Assembly: GCF_002897035.1 (NCBI RefSeq)
Contig: NZ_BAUX01000010.1
Location: 124,001 to 188,000 of the forward strand
DNA: 64,000 bases
Source: Methylopila sp. Yamaguchi
Lineage (GTDB): Bacteria > Pseudomonadota > Alphaproteobacteria > Rhizobiales > Methylopilaceae
Reading direction: 5' to 3'
Both the position numbers and the translations under genes were made by a program. The notes beneath the pieces are model-generated. The model worked only from the letters and a program-made list of their open reading frames with translations. It ran no database searches and was not told where the DNA came from. Shown here in pieces: positions 45,999 through 55,054 of the stretch (position 1 is its first letter; each line of letters begins with the position of its first letter).

Positions 45999-46091
45999 CT
46001 GAAACCCTCCATCATTCCCCTCTGTGCTTTAAACGGCTGTACGTCAAAAAACGTTCCCGCAATCTTCGCGCCGAGCGGCGGTAGCTTGGCT

Positions 46092-47897
46092 TTAGGGCCT
46101 CCAAGTCGAGCGGCGCCCGCTAAGCTCCCGATCAAGGAAGTGCGCGGCGCTGATCAGCGCGAGATGCGTCAATGCTTGGGGAAAATTGCCCAAAGCGCAG
46201 CCGTCGAGACCGATCTCCTCGGCATAGAGGCCGACATGATTGCGATAGGCGAGCAGCTTCGAGAAGCAAAGCTGAGCCTCGTCAAGACGGCCTGCGCGAG
46301 CGAGGCACTCGACGTACCAGAACGAGCACGCCGAAAACGCGCCCTCGTCTCCCTCCAGCCCGTCATCGCAGCGGTAGCGGAAGATCATGGAGTCGTCGCC
46401 GAGGTCCCGCTTGATGGCGTCGAGCGTCGCCAGCCACTTGGGGTCCGTCGCGCTGCAGAACCGGACGAGCGGCATCAGCAGCAGCGCTCCGTCCAGCGCG
46501 TCGCCCTCGGCGCTGGCGACGAAGTGGCCGCGTTCGGCGTCGTAGTAGGTGTTCCAGATGTCGTCGTGGATCGCGTCGCGCGCGGCCATCCACTCCGCGA
46601 CGGGCGCGGGCAGCGATCGCTTGAGCGCGAGACGCAACGCGCGGTCTACGGCGACCCAGCACATCAGGCGGGAGTGCAGAAAGGCGCGGGGCTCGCCCCG
46701 CATCTCCCAGATGCCGGCATCCTTGCGCCGCCAGACGGCGCAGGCGTGATCGACGATCCGGCGCGTGCGCGCCCAGCCGTCGGCGGACATCGCCTGGCCG
46801 TACTTGTCGTTGAGGTACACCGCGTCGAGAAGCTCGCCGTAAATGTCGAGCTGGCTCTGGCTGGCCGCGGCGTTGCCGATCCGAACCGGCTGCGAGCCGC
46901 GGTACCCGGCGAGATGCGGCAGCTCCTCCTCCGCTGGAGCGGGGCCGCCGTCGAGCGCGTACATCAGACGGATCACGCCGTCCTTCTCGCCCTGCACCCG
47001 CTCGGCGATCCACCGCACGAAGGAAAGCGCCTCCTCCCGGAAGCCGAGACGCATGAAGGCGTAGACCGTGAACGAGGCGTCCCGCACCCAGGTGGCGCGA
47101 TAGTCCCAGTTGCGGCCGAAGCCGATCGCCTCCGGCAGGCCGAAGGTCGGCGCCGCCACGATCGAGCCGAAGTCGCGCGACGTCATGAGCTTGAGGGCGA
47201 GCGCCGAGCGCGTCACGGTCTCGCGCCAGCGCCCGTGGTAGGTCGACTGCGCGACCCAGCGCCGCCACCAGGCCACCGCCTCGTCGAGCGAAAGCTGGGC
47301 CTGTTCGGCGGACAGCGGCTCATGCTCGCCGCCGTCCAGCACGAACCATGCGACCTCGCCATTCTTGAGCGTGAACTCCGCGACGGCGTCGCCTCCCCGC
47401 ACGCGCAGGGGAATGTCGGAGGCGAGGCGCAAGGTCAGTTCGCCGAAGCGAAAGGTGACGCCCCGAGCCCCGCGGCGCGTCTCGCCTCGGGCCCGTGCGT
47501 AGTCGAAGCGCGGGCGGCAGGCGATGGAGAACGTGACCTCGCCACGGGTCGCCTCGACCCTTCGCAGGATCTGTGGGCCGCCGCCGTCTTCGCCGCAGAC
47601 TGGCCGCATGCCGTCCGTGACCTCGGCGCTGCCCTCGGGGCTCAGCCAGCGGGTGAGGACGACGTTCGTGTCCGGCAGGTAGAGCTGACGGGTGGTCGCG
47701 CCTGCGAGCTTCGGCCGAATGGTGAAGTGGCCGCCTTTGGCGGCGTCCAGCAGACCGGCGAACACGCTGGGACTGTCGAACCGGGGCCAGCAGAGGAAGT
47801 CGATGGAGCCTTCGCGCGACACGAGGGCGGCCGTCGCCATATCGCCGATGAGCGCGTGGTCCTCGATGGCGCAGGCCGGCGCATCGGTCTCAGCCAT
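46092..47897 (-). CDS. glycoside hydrolase family 15 protein (glucoamylase/trehalase-like)
   Basis: The product has 601 residues. The N-terminal beta domain begins IEDHALIGDMATAALVSREG. The (alpha/alpha)6 catalytic domain has FGRNWDYRATWVRDASFTV near residue 260, and EEIGLDGCALGNFPQALTHL near the C-terminus, which should contain the catalytic Glu residues. Relatives act on trehalose or alpha-glucans. There is no signal peptide, so it works in the cytoplasm, probably on a storage or compatible sugar. The start overlaps the end of the sugar dehydrogenase gene by eight bases, so the two form an operon. Confidence 0.9.
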   Translation of the reverse strand: MAETDAPACAIEDHALIGDMATAALVSREGSIDFLCWPRFDSPSVFAGLLDAAKGGHFTIRPKLAGATTRQLYLPDTNVVLTRWLSPEGSAEVTDGMRPVCGEDGGGPQILRRVEATRGEVTFSIACRPRFDYARARGETRRGARGVTFRFGELTLRLASDIPLRVRGGDAVAEFTLKNGEVAWFVLDGGEHEPLSAEQAQLSLDEAVAWWRRWVAQSTYHGRWRETVTRSALALKLMTSRDFGSIVAAPTFGLPEAIGFGRNWDYRATWVRDASFTVYAFMRLGFREEALSFVRWIAERVQGEKDGVIRLMYALDGGPAPAEEELPHLAGYRGSQPVRIGNAAASQSQLDIYGELLDAVYLNDKYGQAMSADGWARTRRIVDHACAVWRRKDAGIWEMRGEPRAFLHSRLMCWVAVDRALRLALKRSLPAPVAEWMAARDAIHDDIWNTYYDAERGHFVASAEGDALDGALLLMPLVRFCSATDPKWLATLDAIKRDLGDDSMIFRYRCDDGLEGDEGAFSACSFWYVECLARAGRLDEAQLCFSKLLAYRNHVGLYAEEIGLDGCALGNFPQALTHLALISAAHFLDRELSGRRSTWRP

Positions 47898-48687
47898 TGT
47901 TGCGGAAGGCCGGATACAGCGTCATGCCGCCGTCGACGAAGATCGTCGCGCCCACCACATAGTCGGCCTTGTCGGACACGAGCCAAGTCGCGACGTCGGC
48001 GATGTCCTCCGCGTCCCCGATCCGGCCGTAGGGAATGAGCTTAAGGACCTGCTCGCCGCCCTCGCCCTCCAGTTCTTCCGCGTTGATGGCGGTGCGGATC
48101 GCGCCGGGCGCGATGGCGTTCACCCGGACGCCAAGTTCCGCGACCTCCTGCGCCAGCGTCTTCATCATCAGCGCGATCCCGCCCTTGGAGGCGGCGTAGT
48201 TGACGTGGCCCGCCCAAGGGATGACCTCGTGAACCGAGCTCATGCACACGAGCTTGCCGCGGGAGCGCGAGACGCCGCGATCGCCCTGCTCCCGAAACCG
48301 CCGGATCGCGGCCTGCGCGCAGAGGAACTGGCCTGTCAGGTTGACGTCGATCACCTGCCGCCAGTCGTCCAGCGTCATCTCGAAGCTGTCGGCGTCCTTC
48401 TGCATGCCGGCGTTCGCCACCACGATGTCGACCCCGCCCCAGCGCTCCACGGTTCTGGCGAACATCGCGTCGACCTGGTCCTTGTCCGAGACGTCGGCGT
48501 AAACGGCGAAAGCCTTGCCGCCGGCGTCCTCGATCTCGCGCGCCAGCGCCTCGGCCTCGTCCTTGCCGGACCGGTAGTTCACCGCGACCTTGGCGCCGGA
48601 CAGGGCCAGTCCGCGGGCGACGGCGAGGCCGATGCCGCTCGATGCGCCGGTGACGATGGCGACTTGACCGTCGAGCCGGATGTCCAT
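47890..48687 (-). CDS. short-chain dehydrogenase, glucose 1-dehydrogenase-like
   Basis: The product has 265 residues. The SDR cofactor motif TGASSGIG lies near residue 14, the NAG segment in VVANAGMQ, and the catalytic Tyr-Lys in NYAASKGG near residue 170. The closest recognised group is bacterial glucose 1-dehydrogenases, which oxidise glucose to gluconolactone with NAD(P)+. Being first in an operon with a GH15 enzyme, it could oxidise the glucose that enzyme releases (inference). The ATG at 48687 is the natural family start. Confidence 0.88.
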   Translation of the reverse strand: MDIRLDGQVAIVTGASSGIGLAVARGLALSGAKVAVNYRSGKDEAEALAREIEDAGGKAFAVYADVSDKDQVDAMFARTVERWGGVDIVVANAGMQKDADSFEMTLDDWRQVIDVNLTGQFLCAQAAIRRFREQGDRGVSRSRGKLVCMSSVHEVIPWAGHVNYAASKGGIALMMKTLAQEVAELGVRVNAIAPGAIRTAINAEELEGEGGEQVLKLIPYGRIGDAEDIADVATWLVSDKADYVVGATIFVDGGMTLYPAFRNNG

Positions 48688-48765
48688 GCCTGTGAGCCCT
48701 CGCTGTCGCGCCAGCGGCGCCGGGATGCGACAGCGAACTAGGGCGCGGGGCCGCGGCCGGAAGGG

Positions 48766-51700
48766 TCAGGCATGGCCGCGCAGCGCAAAGGTCGCTCCTG
48801 CCGACGCAACGGCGCCGATCCGCGCGAGCGCGGCGAGCGTCGCCTCGATCCGCGGCGTCGCGCGCCGCCCCTCCCGGAAGGCGTCGGCCAGCGAGCCCAC
48901 GTCGATCGGCTCCCTCGCCTCGAGCAGCGCGAAGATGACGGCCGCCGTCTGGGCCATGTCCTCCTTCGGGAACGAGGGCTTGCGCGCGGCGAGCGCGGCT
49001 AGCGGAGCCTCGGTCTGACCGGCGCGGTCGTCCGCCGCGGCCCGGCCCCGGGCGAAGCGCTGCGCCTGATAGGCGGGCCTCAGCCAGCGCACCGCGCCCG
49101 TCGCTTCCTCCGCGCGACGTTCGAGGTTCAGCGCCGCAAGCCGCGCCACGACCTCCTACGCCGGGAGATCCGCCGGCCAGCCGTACGCGCCGGCGACCTC
49201 AAGGTCGAGGCGGTCGTGCAGCTCTTTCAGGATCAAGACGAGGCCCTCGTCGAAGACGCGACGCTCCGCGGGCGTCAGATCGGACGGGGTCGCGCCGCCG
49301 CGCAGGCGCTCCAGCACGTTGTAGAGCCCGGTGAGGGTGAGCTTCGGCCGCTCGTCGAGGACGCGCTTGCGGTGCGCGTCGAGCTCTTCCGCGATCGCCG
49401 CGATCCGCGCGGCCTGGACCGGCGTGGGATGAGGGAACGGGAACGGGTCGAAGCAGCGGGATTTGGAATAACGGGGGCGATCCTCCAGAGTCGCGCCGGC
49501 GACGGAAGCCCAAGCCGCGTGAATCCGAGACGACAGCACACCGAGGTGGACGGCGCTGTCGGTTGCGACGGCAACGAGCATGTTGTCCGGCAAGACGCTT
49601 CCGTCGAGAAACTGGAAGACCCGATGCTTGGATGTCTCCACGGTGACCACATAGCGGGACAGTCCGACAAGCGCGTCCCGTAGATCGGGGCGAGGCTTTC
49701 CGAAGATCCACCACCGCGCGAGGTAGTCCGCCGCGTCCTTCGTCGGCGACATGGCGTGCTGCTTCGCCCGATCCACCTTCACGGTCGCGGCGAGATGCTG
49801 ATAGGCCTCCGGAAAGTCGCGACGCACGCGCTCCTCGCTGAACCCGTAGAGATCGAGCGCTCTCGCATCGCGAGGCCGCGCGGTCAGATCGCGTCCATTG
49901 CGGTAAGGCGCGATCCGCTCGGCGAGACCTGGTCTCCGGTCCACGCCGAGCGCCCTGACGTCCTGAGTCGATACGACGAAGCCCTGTCCGTGCAGCTTGA
50001 CGCCCGGGGACGAGAGCCCGCCGTTCGCCAGCAGCGCCTTCGCTGCCCCCACGTCCGCGCCGATCGTCAGGTCCGCGTTGATCCGGCCACGCCTCTCGGA
50101 CAGCTCGATCAGGGGCGCGTCGGTGGCGAGGCCCTCCTCCCGCACGACCTCCCGCAGGGCGCCCTCCTTCAAGCCGGCCTCGGCCACCGTCATGGCGATG
50201 CGCACCGCGGCGCTGTCCCTCGCCGCCTTGGTCCAGGGATGGTCCGGTATCGCCATCACGATCGAGATTGGCGCCCGGCCGGCCATCCGGCGTTCGAGCG
50301 TGCGGCGCTGGAGCACCTGGCTGATCGAGTTCGTGGTGACGAAGCCGAAGCGCCGCAGTGGCGAGTCCTTGGCGGCGAGGATCCCAGCCGCTCTGTCCCA
50401 CCAATGCATTACGAGATCGGCGCTCTCGTTGATCCCCGTGTTTGCGGCCCACAGCGCCTCGGCGTAGTCCGCCCCCAGCCGCGCGCGCAGGTCCTTGCCG
50501 CCGATGAAAGGCGGGTTGCCGACGATGAATTCGGCGTCCGGCCAAGCCGGGAGGCGCGGATTGAGGTAGCGGGTGCGCTCCCTGCCTCGATCGCCGACGG
50601 GCCGGCCCGCGGCGTCGCGCAGCAATTCCTCCTCCGCCTCCAGCACGGCGTCCATCACCCGGATGTTGCGGAAGGCCTTCAGGATCGGCTCGTTCGGCGC
50701 GCCGCCTCGCGTCCGAGCGTGCCACTGCAAATAGCCGATCCAGAGCGCAAGTTCGGCGATCGCCGCGGCGCGGGGATTCTTCTCAAGTCCTAGCAATTGG
50801 TGCGGGTCGACCGTGTGACCTTCCAGGCCGGAGAGGGCCTCCTGCCCGCCGAGGTCGGCCAGCGCCTCCAGCACCTAGCCCTCGAGCCGCTTCATCAGCT
50901 CGAGGGTCACGTAGAGGAAGTTGCCGGTGCCGCAGGCCGGGTCGAGCACGCGCGTGGCGCAGAGGCGCGCATGGAAGCCCCGTACCGTCTTCAGCGCCTG
51001 CGCTCCGCGTCCCTCTTCTCGCTGGCGTTCGGCGGTGGCGAGAGCTGTCGCCCAGTCTGCGCGTAGCGGCTCCATCACAGTCGCGACCACAAGCCGCTCG
51101 ACATAAGCGCGCGGAGTGTAATGCGCGCCAAGCGCGCTCCGCTCGTCCGGGTCAAGCGCCTTCTCCAGCAGCGCGCCGAAGATCGCGGGCTCGACCTCGC
51201 GCCAGTCGTAGGAGGCAGCCGCCCGGAGCTCCGCGATCTCGGTCTTGTCGAGCGGCAGCGCCGAGCAGTCCCGGAAGAAAGCTCCGTTGAAGCGCGGCAC
51301 CTGCGCTTTTAGGCCGAAGGCGTAGCCGCCCTTGTCCATGGCCTCCCAAAGCTGGCCGACCACAGGCTGGAATCGCGCCGGCGCCGCCTCGCATTCAGCG
51401 AGCAGCGCGCTGAAGCCGCCGCGCTCGATCAACCCCACGTCCTGCGCGAACATCGTGAACAGCATGCGCATCAGGAACCGCGCGACCTCCTCGGTCGCAT
51501 GGCCTTTCGCCTCCAGACGACGCGACACCTCGGCGAGCCGAATCGCGATCTCGCGGGTGACCCGAGAGGCGTGCAGCGCGGGATCGAGCGCGAGCGGGTC
51601 GTTCCACACCTTGACCAGCCGCTCGCGAACCTCGGAACGGCGCAGGTCCTCGAGATAGATCCGGTAGCCCTGGCGGTCTGGAAACTGGTCGTACGCTTTG

Positions 51701-52197
51701 CCGTCCTTGCGGAAGTTCGCGTAAAGCTCAAGGCAGTGGCCGACGTCGCAGACGACGACGAACGGCGGCGGCTCATGGCCTTCCGGCAGCAGGCGCACGT
51801 AATGCTCGGCCTGGTTGCGGGCGTTCATCATCAGCACGTCCCAGGCCTTGTCGGCGCCGCGCCGTCCGCGCGTTACGGGCTCAGGGCCGGCCGTGGCGCC
51901 GAGCGGAGCCTTCGCCGCTCCGGGAAGACGCGACTGCTTCGCCTCCAGCACGAACCTTGATCGCCGATAGAGGTCGATCCGGCGCCGGGAGACGGCGCCG
52001 TCCCGCCCGATCTCCTTCACCACGCGCTCCAGGACGTAATCGTTCTCTTCCGTCGCCGCCGACGCCGGGTCGGGCCGGGCGACGCCCAGCGCGTCCGTCA
52101 ACTCGCTCAGAAACAACGCGTAGTTCGCCCGCTCCTGTCCGCCCACCCTTCCCTGCCAGCGCGCGATGAAACGCTCGACCGCCTGTTCCACCGCCAT
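48766..52197 (-). pseudogene. MmeI-like single-chain restriction-modification enzyme, interrupted by two in-frame amber codons
   Basis: Read through, this is one 1143-codon frame. Residues about 75-87 hold a PD-(D/E)XK nuclease motif, Asp75-x9-Glu85-x-Lys87, spaced as in MmeI. Adenine-methyltransferase motif I DPACGTGNF lies at about 419-427 and motif IV NPPF at 561-564, followed by a target-recognition region. Codon 441 (50875-50877) and codon 1014 (49156-49158) are TAG; everything else is in frame and ends in TGA. The first stop falls between motifs I and IV, so no single fragment has the whole catalytic core. A GTG follows each stop within one to three codons, so reinitiation to separate chains cannot be excluded. 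There is no partner specificity or nuclease gene nearby. Confidence 0.85.
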
Positions 52198-52371
52198 TCC
52201 CGCCCGCCGTGCGCCGCTCCAGTGACACACGCGAAGGTACACTTTTAAATGAGATGCACAATCTGAAGATGTATCCGACCCGCCGGGTCCTTCGGCGATC
52301 GCCTTGAACCACCGGCGTGGAGCGTGCGACGTTCCCGTTTGGCCGTCCCCGGCTGCGAGTGGGTAACTATT

Positions 52372-53889
52372 ATGGCCGCGACCGCGCCCCATCCGACTGT
52401 CTGGATCGCCGAGGACGACTTCATCGCGTCGATCTCCGCCGCGCTGCAGTTCGTCAGCCACGTCCATCCCGCCGATTACGTCCGTCATCTCGCTCAGGCT
52501 TATGAGCGCGAGGAGAGCCCGGCGGCGAAGGACGCCATCGCGCAGATTCTGGTGAACTCGCGCATGGCGCTCATCGGTCGGCGGCCGATGTGTCAGGACA
52601 CCGGCGTCGCCGCGGTGTTCCTCAAGGTCGGCATGAACGTGCGCTTCGCCACGCGCCGCGCGCTCGACGACCTCGTCAACGAGGGCGTTCGCCGCGCCTA
52701 TCTCGACGAGGGCAATCCGCTCCGCGCCACCATGATCGCCGACCCGCTGTTCGAACGCCGCAACACCGGAGACAACGCGCCGGCCATGGTTCACGTCGAC
52801 CTCGTGCCGGGCGACGCGGTCGAGGTCATCGTCGCGGCGAAGGGCGGGGGCTCGGAGAACAAGGCGCGCTTCGTCCAGCTCAATCCGAGCGCCTCTGTCG
52901 AGGACTGGGTGGTCGAGACCATGGCGACGCTCGGGGCGGGCTGGTGCCCTCCGGGTCTCATCGGGATCGGCGTCGGCGGCAGCGCCGACAAGGCCATGCT
53001 GCTTGCGAAGGAGTCGCTGTTCGAGCCGATCGACATGCTCGACTTGCTGCGCCGCGGACCCGCTTCGAAGCTGGAGGACATGCGGATCTCGCTTTACCAG
53101 CGCATCAATGCGCTGGGGCTCGGCGCGCAGGGGCTCGGCGGCCTCACCACCGTGCTCGACGTGAAGATCCGGACCTTCCCCACCCACGCCGCTTCGAAGC
53201 CCGTCGCGCTCATGCCGCAGTGCGCTGCGAACCGGCACGTCAGCTTCACCCTCGACGGCTCGGGCCCCGCGACCTTCGAAGCCCCCGAGGCCGCCGATTG
53301 GCCGGAGATCGTGCTTGCGCGCACGGCCGACGCAGCGCGGAGGGTCAACCTCGATCGGCTGACCCGCGACGAGGTACGGTCCTGGACCGTGGGCGAGCGG
53401 CTGCTGCTGTCAGGCAAGCTGCTTACCGGCCGGGACGCGGCGCACAAGCGCATGGCCGATCTCCTCGCCCGCGGAGAGCCTCTGCCCGTGCCGCTCGACG
53501 GACGGGTGATCTACTATGTCGGGCCGGTGAAAGCGGTCGGCGGCGAGGCGGTGGGTCCCGCAGGACCAACCACGGCCACGCGGATGGACGGCTTCGTTGA
53601 TGCGCTTCTGGCGAACACCGGGCTGCTCGCCATGATCGGCAAGGCGGAGCGCGGGCCGGAGGCGATCGAGGCCATCGCGCGGCATGGCTCGGCCTCGCTC
53701 ATCGCCGTGGGCGGCGCCGCCATCCTGGTCGCGCAGGCGATCCGCGCGTCGCGGGTGCTGGCGTTCGAGGACCTCGGGATGGAGGCCATCCACGAGTTCG
53801 AGGTCGTGGATATGCCCGTCACGGTGGCCGTGGACTCCGCGGGCGCGTCGATCCATTTGATCGGCCCGGATCTCTGGCGGCGCGCCTAA
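52372..53889 (+). CDS. class I (iron-sulfur) fumarate hydratase
   Basis: The product has 505 residues. It fuses the TtdA-like N-terminal domain and the TtdB-like C-terminal domain. Likely [4Fe-4S] ligands are in RRPMCQDTGVAAVF, GWCPPGLIGIGVGGSADKAM and MPQCAANRHVSF. The C-terminal half has YVGPVKAVGGEAVGPAGPTT, typical of the swivelling domain. It hydrates fumarate to malate in the TCA cycle. The ATG at 52372 begins the conserved N-terminus; an earlier frame start is less convincing. AT-rich sequence (52235-52270) upstream is the probable divergent promoter shared with the broken restriction gene. Confidence 0.93.
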   Translation: MAATAPHPTVWIAEDDFIASISAALQFVSHVHPADYVRHLAQAYEREESPAAKDAIAQILVNSRMALIGRRPMCQDTGVAAVFLKVGMNVRFATRRALDDLVNEGVRRAYLDEGNPLRATMIADPLFERRNTGDNAPAMVHVDLVPGDAVEVIVAAKGGGSENKARFVQLNPSASVEDWVVETMATLGAGWCPPGLIGIGVGGSADKAMLLAKESLFEPIDMLDLLRRGPASKLEDMRISLYQRINALGLGAQGLGGLTTVLDVKIRTFPTHAASKPVALMPQCAANRHVSFTLDGSGPATFEAPEAADWPEIVLARTADAARRVNLDRLTRDEVRSWTVGERLLLSGKLLTGRDAAHKRMADLLARGEPLPVPLDGRVIYYVGPVKAVGGEAVGPAGPTTATRMDGFVDALLANTGLLAMIGKAERGPEAIEAIARHGSASLIAVGGAAILVAQAIRASRVLAFEDLGMEAIHEFEVVDMPVTVAVDSAGASIHLIGPDLWRRA

Positions 53890-53927
53890 GGCCTCTTCCC
53901 TCCCTGCAAGACAGGACGCTCTCGCTC

Positions 53928-54365
53928 GTGAACGCTGTTCCTTCGCCACCCTACGATCCCCTCGCCCATGGCTGGGAAAGGTTCCAGGACGCCGGCTTCA
54001 TCGACCTTGTAGGCCCCATCGTCACGCGGCGCGGCGAAGGCGGCCTGCGCGCCTTCGGCGTCACGGCCGAGACGAAGCATGCGAACCTGATCGGCGTTGT
54101 CCATGGCGGCATGCTCATGACGCTCGCAGACCGCGCGCTCGGCGTCGCGGCCTGGGACGCGGCGGGCGGGCGGGCCTCCGTCACCGTCCAGTTCGACATG
54201 CAGTTCGTCTCGACCGCCAAGATGGGAGACTTCGTCGCGGTGGAGCCTGAGCTCGTCCGGCTGACCTCCTCCTTGGTCTTCATGCGGGGGACGCTGAAGG
54301 TCGGCGACCGCGCTGTGGCGGCGGCGAACGGGCTCTGGAAGATTCTTTCTACTCAGGCGGCGTAA
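53928..54365 (+). CDS. PaaI-family hotdog thioesterase
   Basis: The product has 145 residues. The hotdog-fold motif HANLIGVVHGGMLMTLADRA near residue 50 is the PaaI-type active-site helix, followed by SVTVQFDMQFVS. Such enzymes hydrolyse acyl-CoA thioesters; the substrate is unknown. It begins at a GTG 38 bases after the fumarase gene and is probably cotranscribed with it. Confidence 0.88.
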   Translation: MNAVPSPPYDPLAHGWERFQDAGFIDLVGPIVTRRGEGGLRAFGVTAETKHANLIGVVHGGMLMTLADRALGVAAWDAAGGRASVTVQFDMQFVSTAKMGDFVAVEPELVRLTSSLVFMRGTLKVGDRAVAAANGLWKILSTQAA

Positions 54366-54495
54366 CGGCCGATGCGCCGTACGCGCGCCGAGGGCCTAGC
54401 ATCGGCCGCCCCCAGCCACGCCGCTGCTTTGATCGCCAACCGATGGCGCGCAGAAGCCGCCTGACTACGCTCGCATTCCAGTAAGCGACTCAACA

Positions 54496-54537
54496 TATAT
54501 TGCTGCGGCGCGAGAGATCTCGTATCTCGTGGCGCAG
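54496..54537 (+). promoter_or_regulatory. putative promoter and operator of the Rrf2 regulator gene
   Basis: A -10-like TATATT (54496-54501) is followed by an imperfect 13-base dyad, CTGCGGCGCGAGA (54503-54515) and TCTCGTGGCGCAG (54525-54537), with two mismatches and an inner GAGATCTC palindrome. Its place just after the -10 and 14 bases before the start codon suits autorepression by the Rrf2 protein (inference). Confidence 0.45.
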
Positions 54538-54551
54538 CGAGGGTTGAGACG

Positions 54552-55001
54552 ATGCTGACGAAGAAGGCGAAATACGGCCTGAAGGCCATGGTTGATCTGG
54601 CGCGCCTTCAGCCGGGAAAGTCGACCTTCGTGGCGGAAGTCGCCGAGCGCAACGCGATCCCGAAGAAGTTCCTCGACGCGATCCTGGGCGAGCTTCGGAA
54701 CGCCGGCATGCTCTCCAGCAAGAAGGGCAAGGCCGGCGGCTATATGCTCTCCAAGTCGCCGGACGACATCACGGTCGGCGCGATCGTCCGGGCGTTGGAC
54801 GGCCCGCTCGCCCCGATCGCCTGCGCCAGCCGGTCGGCCTACGTGCCCTGTGACGATTGCGAGGATGTGCGGTCGTGTCAGGTGCGCCTAATGATGCTCG
54901 AGGTGCGCAACGCGATCTCGACCGTGCTCGATCATCGGACGCTGGCCGAAATGCGGGATCTCGGCGGTCTCGCCCTTCTTGAAGCCGACTACCAAATCTG
55001 A
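54552..55001 (+). CDS. Rrf2-family transcriptional regulator
   Basis: The product has 149 residues. The winged helix-turn-helix opens with LTKKAKYGLKAMVDLARL and includes VAEVAERNAIPKKFLDAIL; the wing is GKAGGYML. Four Cys in the C-terminal part (CASRSAYVPCDDCEDVRSC, about residues 95-113) could ligate an Fe-S cluster as in IscR, NsrR or RirA; the spacing differs from IscR. It therefore probably senses iron, redox or NO state. It is followed after 53 bases by a Crp/Fnr-type regulator gene. Confidence 0.9.
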   Translation: MLTKKAKYGLKAMVDLARLQPGKSTFVAEVAERNAIPKKFLDAILGELRNAGMLSSKKGKAGGYMLSKSPDDITVGAIVRALDGPLAPIACASRSAYVPCDDCEDVRSCQVRLMMLEVRNAISTVLDHRTLAEMRDLGGLALLEADYQI

Positions 55002-55054
55002 GCTTTCGCGACGGGCGGTTTGCGTTTGCGACCCGGCGAGTTCAGGCTGTCGCG

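Noticed and set aside
49156-50877. Reassigned or recoded amber codon in the restriction gene
   Set aside because: TAG is the evident stop of several unrelated genes in the window, no pyrrolysine or suppressor tRNA gene is seen, and the two sites lack a shared downstream structure.
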